Assembly: GCF_030544485.1 (NCBI RefSeq)
Contig: NZ_CP130610.1
Location: forward strand, 62,001 to 126,000
From: Halomonas sp. HAL1
GTDB taxonomy: Bacteria; Pseudomonadota; Gammaproteobacteria; Pseudomonadales; Halomonadaceae
Length of the DNA: 64,000 bases
Direction: 5' to 3'
Part shown: positions 21,261-33,611 of the stretch, piece after piece
How positions within the stretch are numbered: the first letter of the stretch is position 1
Layout: the number at the start of each line of letters is the position of its first letter
Notes under the pieces: generated by a model
Told to the model about the DNA's origin: nothing
What the model saw: the letters and a program-made list of their open reading frames with translations, nothing else
The model's database searches: none
Made by a program: the position numbers and the translations under genes

Positions 21261-21565
21261 AACGATGCGTCACGCGTCAGTAAGCGTCCACAATGAATTA
21301 CCTGATCAGAATGCTGTTGATACGCAGTGATAAGTGACTCTTTTTTCACGTTAAAAAGAAAAAATAGCTTTTGAATTTTAAAGGTCTTTTCTTTTTTTAA
21401 TAGGAAAGAACGCTTATCACTGCTTATAGCAGTCGCTCTTTAACAATGTATATCATGCTGACAAGAACACTTCGCAAGAAGTGGTCTTAAATTGTGATAC
21501 GCGTCAGCGTATCCGGCAAAATGAAACGTGATCATTGCGAGATACCAGACTCCTTCGGGTTATAG
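21261..21565 (+). other. 16S-23S spacer without tRNA genes
   Basis: 305 bases. I read it for tRNA-Ile, tRNA-Ala and tRNA-Glu hallmarks (acceptor stems, D-loop AGCTCAG, T-loop GTTCGA) and found none. It contains a second boxA and AT-rich runs of A and T around 21340-21410. Confidence 0.8.
21435..21446 (+). promoter_or_regulatory. boxA element in the 16S-23S spacer
   Basis: CGCTCTTTAACA, identical in the core to the leader boxA, as expected for antitermination before 23S. Confidence 0.8.
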
Positions 21566-24456
<2,891 letters not shown>

Positions 24457-24607
24457 ATAACACCCAAGGGGTCTGGTCGCGATGATGACGTAACATTAAA
24501 AAAACCGGATACGCAGCGTGTGGCCTAGCTCAAGAAGAGCCCAGGCGGCACGATGAGACGCACACAGTTTAGCAACCGCTAGTCAGCATGATGTACATTA
24601 CCCGTTA
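24457..24607 (+). other. 23S-5S spacer
   Basis: 151 bases with no tRNA gene and no other feature that I can support. Confidence 0.7.
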
Positions 24608-24727
24608 CGCCTGACGACCATAGCACGCGTGAACCACCTGATCCCTTGCCGAACTCAGCAGTGAAACCGCTTAGCGCCGATGGTAGTGTGGGGTCTCCCC
24701 ATGCGAGAGTAGGTCATCGTCAGGCAC
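24608..24727 (+). rRNA. rrf: 5S ribosomal RNA
   Basis: About 120 bases, with the conserved ccgaactcagcagtgaaac and ggtagtgtggggtctcccca blocks. The ends pair (gcctgacgac with gtcgtcaggc-like strand). Start is by alignment to E. coli 5S. Confidence 0.95.
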
Positions 24728-24739
24728 TTATACCGCAGA

Positions 24740-24766
24740 AAACCCAGCCACCCGGCTGGGTTTTTT
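24740..24766 (+). terminator. rrn operon terminator
   Basis: AACCCAGCC / GGCTGGGTT hairpin followed by a run of Ts, 13 bases after 5S. It may also act for the convergent SDR gene. Confidence 0.88.
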
Positions 24767-24794
24767 GTGTGTGTGGAAGAAAAGCACCCCACAC

Positions 24795-25535
24795 TTACCA
24801 CTCAATAGGTTGGCCATTCCAGTCCCAAAAGGTACCGCTATCCTCGGGCGTTCTCTGGGAGATGACGGCTAGTAATTGCTCTGCTACAAATGTTGGCGTG
24901 AATAACTTCTCGTTAGGCACTCTTGCTTGAAATGGCTTGGAGAGAACCGTGTCGGTGGTGCCTGGATGTAGACAGAGCACGGTGGACTGCTTATTAAGTC
25001 GCTTGAGCTCAATGGATGCTGTTTTAAGGAGCATGTTATGCGCTGCTTTACTGGCTCGATAGCTGTACCAGCCGCCTAGCTGATTATCCTCGATTGAACC
25101 AACCCGCGCAGAAAGACTGGCGATCACTGTAGGGTGTGTCCCTTTGAAAGAGTCTTTCAGTGCCGCCAGTAGCAAGATAGGCGTAAAGGCGTTGATATTC
25201 ATTGTCTGCGTTAGGTTTTCAACACTAAGCTGATCTAGTCGCTTTTCAGGAACCAGTTGTTTGGCTTCATCATGAAGTATGCCAATGGCATTAAAGAAGA
25301 AGTGAACAGGCCGGGCAGCCAATGCATTTTGAAGTGCCTGCCTATCCTGTTCTTGAGAAACATCAAGCATCAGGTGAGTAAGGCGTGGGTGGTCAATTTG
25401 TGATGGTTTACGGCTTACCGTAATAATGTGGCCGACCTGGGAGGAAGAGAGTAGCTGTTGAATGATGGCAGCGCCTATTCCTCCCGATGCGCCAACCACC
25501 AGCGCTGTATAATGATGAGGCAGTAAGTTGAACAT
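24795..25535 (-). CDS. Short-chain dehydrogenase/reductase of unknown substrate
   Basis: Rossmann-fold oxidoreductase of about 246 aa. The coenzyme loop GASGGIGAAI is near residue 15-25, NAIGIL corresponds to the NNAG motif, and the catalytic residues are Ser in ASLSARVGS and Tyr/Lys in YSYRASKAAHN. The C-factor/CsgA-like subgroup is the closest I recognise. Two earlier ATGs (up to 25571) exist, but 25535 is the one preceded by aaagg at fitting distance and gives a normal N-terminus. It is monocistronic and convergent with the rRNA operon. The function is not predictable. Confidence 0.8.
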   Translation of the reverse strand: MFNLLPHHYTALVVGASGGIGAAIIQQLLSSSQVGHIITVSRKPSQIDHPRLTHLMLDVSQEQDRQALQNALAARPVHFFFNAIGILHDEAKQLVPEKRLDQLSVENLTQTMNINAFTPILLLAALKDSFKGTHPTVIASLSARVGSIEDNQLGGWYSYRASKAAHNMLLKTASIELKRLNKQSTVLCLHPGTTDTVLSKPFQARVPNEKLFTPTFVAEQLLAVISQRTPEDSGTFWDWNGQPIEW

Positions 25536-25757
25536 AGAGGCCTTTGCTATCATGCAAGTAAAGGCTTTCATTGAAGCGCTATCTAGAAAGCTTGTCGAGA
25601 GATTAGATTATTAGCCGAGGACTTTTTATTTTCCTGAGTTTCTTCTCCAGGCTTGATTGGCAATGCTCAATATTTTGGGGCTGCGGGTTTCTTTTTACCC
25701 CTTAAGGCATATGTTTACCCCGTTACTGAAAGATGATGTGCTGCCAGATAGAGAATA

Positions 25758-26366
25758 TTAGTGCGTAGTATATTCGGCGCCTTCACATTCAGCCAGCATC
25801 CGGTTAATCGCCGCATCGGCGCCTTGCAGGCTAAACGTCATATACCAGGGCTCGCGCTCCTCCTGGTCAAAGCCGAGAAAAAGCTGCTCGCCCTGTCGCA
25901 TGTCGGCCATCAGCGCCGCCAAGTCGCTTAAGTAAAAGTGGGCATAAAAACCGTCGTCGCCGCGTTCGGTAATAAATTCCGCCATGGTATCAATCACGGG
26001 CTGCTCATCAATGCGTAGCCTGGCGGGCACAAGGTTGACCGCACGACTCTCACCTTGCTGTTGCTCTAGCGTCACCCGCATCTCCAGCCAGGGTAAATCG
26101 CAAACGCCTGCGGTGGCGTTCAGGCTTAGGGTGGCATCAGAATAGCTGTGAGTTTCTATCGCCCGGTAGTGTCGTTCACCCCCCAATGACAGTGTCATCG
26201 ACTGCCAGTGTTCGTGGGTGGCCACGTCGTCGGTATTAAATGTTGCTGCGCTAGCCATGGGCGTTGCAACCATCAATGAGATGACCATTGCCGCCGTAAC
26301 GAACATAGGGGCTAACATTGACGCGTGAAAACGCAAGGCGAGCGTCGCCGTGATGATGTGAGCCAT
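25758..26366 (-). CDS. Secreted protein of unknown function
   Basis: 202 aa. Residues 1-40 look like a long Sec signal peptide with a hydrophobic core, cut near ASA|ATFN. The mature part is acidic, rich in beta-strand-like alternation, with a CDLPWLEMRVTL segment and a C-terminal CEG; two cysteines could form a disulfide. No family recognised. The ATG at 26366 has taggaa upstream; internal ATGs at codons 17 and 21 would also leave a signal peptide. It is divergent from nrdJ across a 218-base gap. Confidence 0.65.
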   Translation of the reverse strand: MAHIITATLALRFHASMLAPMFVTAAMVISLMVATPMASAATFNTDDVATHEHWQSMTLSLGGERHYRAIETHSYSDATLSLNATAGVCDLPWLEMRVTLEQQQGESRAVNLVPARLRIDEQPVIDTMAEFITERGDDGFYAHFYLSDLAALMADMRQGEQLFLGFDQEEREPWYMTFSLQGADAAINRMLAECEGAEYTTH

Positions 26367-26449
26367 GTAACCAAAATTCCTAGATGATTAACCGGAAAAA
26401 AAACAGTCTATAGCGTGTTTAAGATTGTCAAAAGAGTAACGCGCTGATT

Positions 26450-26496
26450 TTTCTATATATGGTAGAAAATAGTTAAAAAAGTGCCTTATATGGTGG
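26450..26496 (+). promoter_or_regulatory. Pair of NrdR-like boxes upstream of nrdJ
   Basis: Box 1 (26450-26465) has core CTATATATGGT; box 2 (26481-26496) has TATATGGTG. They share TATATGGTRGAAA and are offset by exactly 31 bp, the three-turn spacing typical of NrdR operators (consensus like ACACTATATATAGTGT). A TATACT -10-like hexamer follows at 26508, so bound repressor would cover the promoter. Box 2 is a weak match. Confidence 0.55.
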
Positions 26497-26584
26497 AAAG
26501 TCAAGTCTATACTTCACTCTGATGCCACGTATAATCGACCCATTTGAGCGCTATATTCACCCCGTTGTGAAGGAGTTTTGCGAC

Positions 26585-28696
26585 ATGAGCACTGCTGCTA
26601 AGGCTATGAAGACCTCTAACGATGTCCCGATGCAGGCCCCCTCGCGGGAGATCTGGGATGCCAAGTACCGCCTCAAGGATCGTCATAGCCAGCCCGTCGA
26701 CCAAGATGTCGGTGCTACGTTTGAGCGTGTTGCACGCGCCCTTGCAGCGGTGGAAGGAGACAAGGCAGAAGAGTGGTTGCCGAAATTTCGCTGGGCGCTG
26801 GAGCATGGCGCTATTCCTGCCGGTCGCATTCTCTCTAATGCGGGCGCAGAGGCTTACAAGCCAGCGGTAAGCCTGATCAACTGCACCGTCTCGCGCACCA
26901 TTCGCGACTCCATGCGCGATATTCTCGACTCCGTCGTGGATGCGGGTATGACGCTAAAATCAGGGGCGGGTATCGGCTACGACTTCTCGACACTACGCTA
27001 CAAAGGCGCGTTTGTGTTTGGTGCTGGCGCAGGCACCAATGGCCCGCTGGCGTTTATGGATATCTACGACAAGATGTGTTTCACCGTGGCTTCTGCCGGT
27101 GGCCGTCGTGGCGCCCAGATGGGTACCTTCGATGTAGGCCACCCGGATGTGCGCGAATTTATCCAGGCGAAGCGCGAAGCGGGGCGCTTGCGTCAGTTTA
27201 ATCTGTCGCTGCTGATCACTGATGAGTTTATGGAAGCGGTCAAAAACAATACTGATTGGCCGCTCGCCTTCCCGCTGCACCCCGGTGAAAAAGAGGACGT
27301 TAAAGCGGAAGACCTGCTCTATCGCGACTGGCCGGTAGTGGAAGAGGGCTACACGGTGGATGCCGAAGGCCGCGTCGCCTGCCGTATTGTAGAAGTGATC
27401 AAAGCGCGCGAATTATGGGACACCATCATGTCCTCCACCTATGACTACGCCGAGCCAGGTTTCATCCTGATCGACCAAGTCAACCGCATGAACAATAACT
27501 GGTTCTGTGAGGATATCCGCGCCACCAACCCCTGTGGCGAGCAGCCGCTGCCGCCAGAGGGTGCCTGCCTGCTGGGCTCCGTCAATCTGACCAAGTTCGT
27601 GATCGATCCCTTCGGCGCCGAACCGCGCTTTGACTGGGAGCGTTACCGTAAGGTCGTCGCCATCTTTACCCGCATGCTCGATAACGTGGTCGAGATTGCC
27701 GGCCTGCCGCTGCCCCAGCAGCAGCGTGAAATCGAAGCCAAGCGCCGCCACGGCATGGGCTTTTTGGGCCTGGGGTCGACGCTTACTATGCTCAAAATCC
27801 CTTATGGCTCGAAGCAGTCACTGGTATTCACCGATGAAGTGAGCCGTCACTTGGCGATTGAGGGCTGGAAGCAGGCGCTGGAACTCTCTAAAGAGAAAGG
27901 CATGGCGCCGGTGCTTGAGCAGGAGCACACCATTACCCCCAAGATGCTGCGCGAGCGCCCACAACTGGCCAAAGATGGTTATGAAGTGGGCGATCAAGTA
28001 CCGGGGCGTATTCTGCATGCCCGTTACAGCCAGTACATGGCCCAAGTGGCCGAGCTTGAGCCCGAACTGGTCGCACAGCTGGCCGAGCACGGCGCGCGCT
28101 TTACCCACCACAGCTCGATCGCGCCGACCGGCACGATCAGCCTGTCGATGGGGAACAACGCCTCCAACGGTATCGAGCCCTCCTTCTCGCACCGCTATTT
28201 CCGCAATATTATCCAATCGGGCAAGAAGACCAAAGAGCAGGTCGAAGTTGTCTCCTTTGAGCTCGCCGCTTACCGTCACTTTATTGCCGCTGATGCGGTG
28301 GATAGCGACCTGCCTGACTATTTCGTTACCGCCGATGCGATCTCACCCGAGCAGCACGTCGCCGTTCAGGCCGCCGCCCAGCACTGGGTGGATTCAGCGA
28401 TCTCGAAAACGGTTAATGTGCCTACTGAGTTCCCGTTTGAGCAGTTCCAGAACCTCTATTTGCAGGCCTATGAAAGCCGCTTAAAAGGCTGCACCACTTT
28501 CCGCTTTAACCCTGAGGCCTTCCAGGGCGTGCTGGTGCGTGAGGATGATCTTAAAAACACCACCTATGTATTTGAGCTGGAAAATGGCGAAACCCTCGAA
28601 CTGACCGGGGATGAAAAGGTGGTTTACGACGGCGAAGAACATAACGCTGCCAACCTGTTTGATGGCTTAAAAGAGGGCACCTACGGCAAATGGTAG
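26585..28696 (+). CDS. nrdJa: Class II (adenosylcobalamin) ribonucleotide reductase, large part
   Basis: Reduces ribonucleotides to deoxyribonucleotides with a radical made from adenosylcobalamin, so it works with or without oxygen. The product is 703 aa. The redox pair is C100 (INCTVS) and C328 (ACLLGSVNL); the active-site loop NPCGE has N315, C317 (thiyl) and E319. It lacks the C-terminal cysteine domain, which is encoded by the next gene, the split form known from Pseudomonas nrdJab. ATG 26585 follows AAGGAG; the longer frame from 26522 would start inside the promoter. No cobalamin riboswitch is visible upstream. NrdR-like boxes precede it. Confidence 0.93.
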   Translation: MSTAAKAMKTSNDVPMQAPSREIWDAKYRLKDRHSQPVDQDVGATFERVARALAAVEGDKAEEWLPKFRWALEHGAIPAGRILSNAGAEAYKPAVSLINCTVSRTIRDSMRDILDSVVDAGMTLKSGAGIGYDFSTLRYKGAFVFGAGAGTNGPLAFMDIYDKMCFTVASAGGRRGAQMGTFDVGHPDVREFIQAKREAGRLRQFNLSLLITDEFMEAVKNNTDWPLAFPLHPGEKEDVKAEDLLYRDWPVVEEGYTVDAEGRVACRIVEVIKARELWDTIMSSTYDYAEPGFILIDQVNRMNNNWFCEDIRATNPCGEQPLPPEGACLLGSVNLTKFVIDPFGAEPRFDWERYRKVVAIFTRMLDNVVEIAGLPLPQQQREIEAKRRHGMGFLGLGSTLTMLKIPYGSKQSLVFTDEVSRHLAIEGWKQALELSKEKGMAPVLEQEHTITPKMLRERPQLAKDGYEVGDQVPGRILHARYSQYMAQVAELEPELVAQLAEHGARFTHHSSIAPTGTISLSMGNNASNGIEPSFSHRYFRNIIQSGKKTKEQVEVVSFELAAYRHFIAADAVDSDLPDYFVTADAISPEQHVAVQAAAQHWVDSAISKTVNVPTEFPFEQFQNLYLQAYESRLKGCTTFRFNPEAFQGVLVREDDLKNTTYVFELENGETLELTGDEKVVYDGEEHNAANLFDGLKEGTYGKW

Positions 28697-28771
28697 CGGC
28701 GGGGGCTGCGCCCTTGCTAGCAGCGTCCATGTAAAGAACCGCCCGATTACCTTTGCTAAGTGGAGAACACC

Positions 28772-29557
28772 ATGGCTGTAGAAATTACCTCAAAAATCGT
28801 TGGTTACCGCATCAAGCAGCAGGAGCAGGCCGCGCCCGTTCCTGAGCTACAGGATGAAAGCCCGCTGACGGTGCGGATTCCGTCACGCCCGGAAGGCACC
28901 CTAGAAGCCGTATCAGAGAAGATTTCGTACGTGGGCGCGGAAGGTCGCAAGAAAGTCTATCTGCTGGTGTCGTTTATGCCGGTGGAAGGCGTGATTGGCG
29001 GCAAACGCGTGGTGATTGAGCGTCCGGTAGAGTTCTTTTTCCCGTCGGGCCAGCTCTCCAGCGAGCACCAGTGGATCACCGCCACCATGCGCAGCCTCTC
29101 GCTGGCGGCCCGCGGTGGATACGTCACCCAGGCAGTGGCGGATTTGCGCAAAGTGGCGTGGGACAAAGGCCTGGTGCGCTGCGGTATGAACCGCTGGAAC
29201 AAGCCGATGTTTCACGATTCAGAGGTCGCTGCGATTGCTTGGTCGATACAGCAGATTCTTTATCGTCGCGGTTTCCTGGACCGGGATGGCAATCAAGTAC
29301 CGGCTGAACAGCTGGTTGAGCGCTATGCCCACCGCATGACCCATGGCCATGCTTGGCAGCCGGATGAAGAAGCGGGCGATGCGCCCGTTGAAGCGGGTGC
29401 GGTAGAGCCGATCGGTGAAAAGGCTACTGCGGAAAAAAAGCCTGAAGGCAGTGGCCCTGCCACAGTGGGTAACTGTCCTGAGTGCCGCGGCGAGCTCATC
29501 ATGATGGATGGTTGCCCAACCTGCTATGCGGGGTGTGGCTGGTCCAAGTGCGGTTAA
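28772..29557 (+). CDS. nrdJb: Class II ribonucleotide reductase, C-terminal partner with cysteine-rich tail
   Basis: 261-aa second part of the split class II reductase. The N-terminal 170 residues form a TSCPD-like domain. The C-terminus carries CPECRG...CPTCYAGCGWSKCG, a zinc-ribbon plus a redox CxxxC tail that re-reduces the active-site disulfide of NrdJa. A low-complexity E/A/P linker (residues about 195-230) joins the two. The ATG at 28772 follows gtggag; a GTG four codons earlier is less likely. It is 75 bases after nrdJa and ends before a strong terminator. Confidence 0.88.
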   Translation: MAVEITSKIVGYRIKQQEQAAPVPELQDESPLTVRIPSRPEGTLEAVSEKISYVGAEGRKKVYLLVSFMPVEGVIGGKRVVIERPVEFFFPSGQLSSEHQWITATMRSLSLAARGGYVTQAVADLRKVAWDKGLVRCGMNRWNKPMFHDSEVAAIAWSIQQILYRRGFLDRDGNQVPAEQLVERYAHRMTHGHAWQPDEEAGDAPVEAGAVEPIGEKATAEKKPEGSGPATVGNCPECRGELIMMDGCPTCYAGCGWSKCG

Positions 29558-29590
29558 TGTCGCCACAGCGGCTGACGGCGTGACAACACT

Positions 29591-29620
29591 ACCGCGTGCT
29601 TTATAGCACGCGGTTTTTTT
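29591..29620 (+). terminator. Terminator of the nrdJab operon
   Basis: CCGCGTGCT-ttat-AGCACGCGG hairpin followed by seven Ts. Confidence 0.9.
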
Positions 29621-29655
29621 ATGCTGATCGCCTAACTTATGCTGAATGACATAAC

Positions 29656-30399
29656 TTATGCAGTATCACCTAACAGGGGGCGGACGTTGTCGGTGAGATA
29701 ACAGTCATCAAATTGGCCTTCGGCGCATAACGCCGCTAAGTCCGGAATGGTGAGGTGATGACGATCACGGAATACCAACTCGCTTTCACTGAGTGCGGTA
29801 AACGTTCGGCTCACGTGAACGGGGCTAAGGCCAAGTACATCGGCCAACTGTTCCTGAGAGAGAGGCAGGCGAAACTGATTGCTAATATCGGGATTAGTTT
29901 GGCGTAGCCGCAAATACATCTCGTAGAGAAAATGCGCCATTTTCTGGCGGGCACTGCGTCTTGCCAGGGTGACCAGCCGCTCTGTCATCAGCGCCTGTTG
30001 GCGACTACCAATAGCAAACATCACCGATGTAAGGGGGAGCGACTGACGGAAAATATCCAGCATACGTTTATGCGGGAAGTGGCAAACCACACCATCATCA
30101 ATCATGCGCACATTCTCTAGGCGCTCGGAGAAGGCAAACTCGCGCAGACCAATAATGTCACCCGGCAAAAACACCTCCAGAATCTGCCGATCACCATTTT
30201 CTAAGTGGCGGTAGGAGAAGGCCCAGCCACTTTTTAGCGTGCAGAACTCATTGGCCGCATCGCCCATTTCCCATAGGATCGTGCCAGATTTTATAGTGCT
30301 TGGACTCTCTTCAAGCGAGAGGAGTAATTTTTTTTCCTCCTCCTTCAACGAGCAATAGTGACTGAAGTGCTTGATAATACAGCTTTTTTCTTCGTTCAT
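29656..30399 (-). CDS. Crp/Fnr-family transcriptional regulator
   Basis: 247 aa: cyclic-nucleotide-binding-like beta roll (about 25-130), dimer helix, and a C-terminal winged helix with LPLSQEQLADVLGLSPVHVSRTFTAL as recognition region (about 180-205). The ExxSR-like element reads SPVHVSR. The FNR four-cysteine iron-sulfur cluster is absent: N-terminal cysteines at 7 and 16 are not in FNR spacing. The cAMP-binding RxS motif is also not clear, so the ligand is unknown. It is convergent with nrdJb and followed upstream by uvrA on the same strand; a link with the reductase is only positional. Confidence 0.85.
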   Translation of the reverse strand: MNEEKSCIIKHFSHYCSLKEEEKKLLLSLEESPSTIKSGTILWEMGDAANEFCTLKSGWAFSYRHLENGDRQILEVFLPGDIIGLREFAFSERLENVRMIDDGVVCHFPHKRMLDIFRQSLPLTSVMFAIGSRQQALMTERLVTLARRSARQKMAHFLYEMYLRLRQTNPDISNQFRLPLSQEQLADVLGLSPVHVSRTFTALSESELVFRDRHHLTIPDLAALCAEGQFDDCYLTDNVRPLLGDTA

Positions 30400-30519
30400 G
30401 GCCTATCCCTCTAAGAGAGGTTTACTTAATATAACTAACTATTAGCTGCTCGTCGCAATACACAATAAGGCGGCTTACTGCGTTGTTCAATACATAGGGC
30501 AGTGGGCTCCTTTACTCAG

Positions 30520-30537
30520 GGGCGCGCGTGCGCGCCC
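30520..30537 (-). other. GC-rich stem-loop after uvrA
   Basis: GGGCGCGC-gt-GCGCGCCC lies 23 bases after the uvrA stop on the minus strand. No T-run follows, so it may be a weak or factor-dependent terminator. Confidence 0.4.
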
Positions 30538-30560
30538 AACTCCGAAAAAAGACCTAAAGG

Positions 30561-33407
30561 TTATCGCTTGGTTGCTCGTTTGCCACGCGCTAGTAGCGGC
30601 GCTAAGAAATGCCCGGTATGCGAGACTTTCTGTTTTGCGAGCTGCTCCGGCGTGCCTTCAGCGATAATCTGACCGCCACCTGAGCCCCCTTCGGGGCCGA
30701 GATCGACAATCCAATCGGCCGTTTTGATCACATCAAGATTGTGCTCAATCACTACGATAGTGTTGCCATGATCGCGCAGGCGGTGGAGCACCGTCAGCAA
30801 TTGGCGAATATCTTCAAAATGCAGGCCTGTGGTTGGCTCATCGAGAATATACAGCGTTTTGCCGGTATCACGCTTGGCTAACTCACGGGCGAGTTTCACC
30901 CGCTGCGCTTCGCCGCCCGACAGGGTGGTAGCGCTTTGCCCCAGGCGGATGTAGGAAAGCCCCACGTCGAGCAAGGTTTGCAAGCGACGGGCAATAGCGG
31001 GCACCGGGCTGAAGAATTCCAGCGCGTCTTCCACGGTCATGGTCAGCACTTCGTGGATCGTTTTGCCTTTGTAATGAATATCCAGCGTTTCACGGTTATA
31101 GCGCTTGCCTTTACAGACGTCGCAGGGCACATAGATATCGGGTAGAAAGTGCATCTCCACCTTGATCATGCCTTCCCCCTGGCACGCCTCGCAGCGCCCG
31201 CCTTTCACGTTAAAGCTGAAACGGCCGGGCTTGTAGCCCCGCGAACGCGCTTCCTGGGTGCCCGCAAATAGCTCGCGGATCGGTGTGAAAATACCGGTAT
31301 AGGTAGCCGGGTTGGAGCGCGGCGTACGCCCAATCGGGCTTTGATCAATATCGATCACTTTATCGAGTTGATCGAGCCCTTCGATTTTTTCATAAGGCGC
31401 GGCGGTCAGCGTGGTCGCGCGGTTTAGCTCGCGAGCCGCAATCGGCATTAGCGTGCCGTTAATCAACGTCGATTTACCCGAGCCCGAAACGCCGGTAATA
31501 GCGATAAACAGCCCCAACGGCAACGTTAGCGTCACGTCCTGCAGGTTATTGCCGGTGGCGCCGCGTAGCACTAATTGCTTTTCTGGATTGCCGGGAATGC
31601 GGTAGGGCGGTACGGCGATTTCCCGTGTGCCGGAAAGATACTGGCCGGTCAGCGAGTTGGCATTATCCATTATGTCCTGGGGCGTGCCCTGGGCGACGAT
31701 TTCACCACCGTGGACACCTGCACCGGGGCCGATATCCAGCACGTGGTCGGCGGCACGAATAGCATCTTCATCGTGCTCTACCACAATCACGGTATTGCCC
31801 AAATCGCGCAGCCGCTCAAGGGTTTTCAACAGCCGGTCATTATCGCGCTGGTGCAAGCCAATCGACGGCTCATCAAGAATGTACATGACCCCGACTAAGC
31901 CTGCGCCTATCTGGCTGGCCAGACGGATACGCTGGGCCTCGCCGCCAGAAAGCGTGTCGGCGCTGCGCTCCAGATTAAGGTAATCCAGCCCCACATTGAC
32001 CAAAAACTCTAGCCGAGCGTGAATTTCATGAACAATTTTATCGGCAATTTCACCTTTACGGCCGGGTAGTGTTAGATCAGCAAAGTAGCGCCACGCCTCG
32101 CCAATCGGGAAACGGACGATGTCGGCGATATTGTGGTCATCCACATAAACATGGCGCGACTCTTTGCGCAGCCGCGAGCCATTACAGGTGGCGCAGGGCT
32201 GTACCGCGATGTATTTGACCAGGTCATCGCGCACCATGTTGGATTCGGTTTCCCGATAGCGGCGCTGCATATTAGGCAGCACGCCCTCAAAGGCGTGTTC
32301 ACGGGTCACTTTGCGGCCGCGGTCGCCCACGTAGACAAACGGAATCTGCTCGTCGCCGCTGCCGTTTAAGATAACCTCCCGCTCATGGCGGGCAAGCTCT
32401 TGCCAAGGTGTTTCCAACTCAAAGCGGTAGTGCTTGGCCAGCGCCTGGAGCTGGGTAAAGTAGTAAATATTGCGTCGATCCCAGCCTTTGATGACGCCTT
32501 CGGCAAGCGAAAGCTCTGGGTGGCTGATCAGCTTGTCCGGGTCGAAGTACTGCTGAACGCCCAGCCCATCGCAGGTGGGGCAGGCGCCCGCCGGGTTGTT
32601 GAACGAAAACATGCGTGGCTCAAGTTCTGCCAGCGAGTAGCCACATACCGGGCAGGCAAAGCGCGACGAAAAGGCAATATCGTCGCGCTCACCGTCCATA
32701 AAGTGAATCATGGCGGTGCCGTCAGCGAGGTTTAGCGCCGTTTCGAACGACTCTGCCAGGCGCTGGGCGAGATCATCGCGTACCTTGAAGCGGTCAACCA
32801 CCACGCTGATGTCGTGTTTTTTGCGCTTATCCAGCGGTGCAATGTCGTCTAGTTCCAGCACTTGGCCGTCGATTAAAGCGCGCACGAAACCCTGGGCGCG
32901 CAGCTCGGCTAATAGCTGTAGGTGCTCGCCTTTGCGACCTTTGACCACCGGCGCTAACAGCATCAGCTTGGTGCCTTCGGCGAGATTCATCACCTGATCG
33001 ACCATCTGTGAGATCGTCTGGGCTTCAAGGTCTTCGCCGTGCTCGGGGCAGCGGGGCGTGCCTGCGCGGGCGAACAGCAGGCGCAGATAGTCGTAAATTT
33101 CGGTGATGGTGCCCACGGTCGAGCGTGGGTTGTGGGAGGTGGACTTCTGCTCAATAGAGATCGCAGGTGACAGCCCTTCGATGTGATCTACATCGGGCTT
33201 TTCCATCATCGACAGGAACTGGCGCGCATAAGTGGAGAGCGATTCCACGTAGCGGCGCTGCCCCTCAGCGTAAAGGGTATCGAAGGCTAAAGACGATTTA
33301 CCCGAGCCGGAGAGGCCGGTAATCACAATCAGCTTGTTACGGGGCAGTTCCACATCGATCTGCTTGAGGTTGTGGGTGCGGGCACCCCTGACCAGAATGC
33401 TGTCCAT
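30561..33407 (-). CDS. uvrA: Excinuclease ABC subunit A
   Basis: Damage-recognition ATPase of nucleotide excision repair, cytoplasmic, loads UvrB. 948 aa (E. coli 940). Two ABC modules: Walker [10 protein letters not shown] at 31-39 and GVSGSGKST in the second half, with LSGGEAQR signatures in each. Zinc sites CPVC...CPTC and CEAC...CDVC are present. The start is ATG 33407 behind GAGGTG; the frame extends upstream to 33518 but the extra 37 residues are not family-like. It is divergent from the MFS-ssb pair. I found no LexA-like CTGT-N8-ACAG box in the shared 204-base promoter region. Confidence 0.97.
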   Translation of the reverse strand: MDSILVRGARTHNLKQIDVELPRNKLIVITGLSGSGKSSLAFDTLYAEGQRRYVESLSTYARQFLSMMEKPDVDHIEGLSPAISIEQKSTSHNPRSTVGTITEIYDYLRLLFARAGTPRCPEHGEDLEAQTISQMVDQVMNLAEGTKLMLLAPVVKGRKGEHLQLLAELRAQGFVRALIDGQVLELDDIAPLDKRKKHDISVVVDRFKVRDDLAQRLAESFETALNLADGTAMIHFMDGERDDIAFSSRFACPVCGYSLAELEPRMFSFNNPAGACPTCDGLGVQQYFDPDKLISHPELSLAEGVIKGWDRRNIYYFTQLQALAKHYRFELETPWQELARHEREVILNGSGDEQIPFVYVGDRGRKVTREHAFEGVLPNMQRRYRETESNMVRDDLVKYIAVQPCATCNGSRLRKESRHVYVDDHNIADIVRFPIGEAWRYFADLTLPGRKGEIADKIVHEIHARLEFLVNVGLDYLNLERSADTLSGGEAQRIRLASQIGAGLVGVMYILDEPSIGLHQRDNDRLLKTLERLRDLGNTVIVVEHDEDAIRAADHVLDIGPGAGVHGGEIVAQGTPQDIMDNANSLTGQYLSGTREIAVPPYRIPGNPEKQLVLRGATGNNLQDVTLTLPLGLFIAITGVSGSGKSTLINGTLMPIAARELNRATTLTAAPYEKIEGLDQLDKVIDIDQSPIGRTPRSNPATYTGIFTPIRELFAGTQEARSRGYKPGRFSFNVKGGRCEACQGEGMIKVEMHFLPDIYVPCDVCKGKRYNRETLDIHYKGKTIHEVLTMTVEDALEFFSPVPAIARRLQTLLDVGLSYIRLGQSATTLSGGEAQRVKLARELAKRDTGKTLYILDEPTTGLHFEDIRQLLTVLHRLRDHGNTIVVIEHNLDVIKTADWIVDLGPEGGSGGGQIIAEGTPEQLAKQKVSHTGHFLAPLLARGKRATKR

Positions 33408-33611
33408 CAACACCTCGAATCGCGCGGCAAAAGCGTGATTATACGTTTGTCTGACCCCTCCCGGCAAAACCGCTTTAATAACCTGCGTCAACTCGCGACG
33501 TTTCCAGCGACCGCCCAAACCGCTAGAATAGGGGTTTATCGCAAGCCGTTACGCTTACTCACCACATGCTTATCCACCAGATAGTTATTTTTCATCACAC
33601 ACAAGGGCATT

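Noticed and set aside
21261-21565. tRNA-Ile or tRNA-Ala expected in the rrn spacer
   Set aside because: No acceptor stem, D-loop or T-loop consensus could be found on reading.
26367-26584. Possible cobalamin riboswitch before nrdJ
   Set aside because: No B12-box-like sequence or suitable structure seen; the region is AT-rich and short.
30561-33518. Longer uvrA start at 33518
   Set aside because: The 37 extra residues are not family-like, while ATG 33407 has a clear ribosome site and the conserved MDSILVRGA start.
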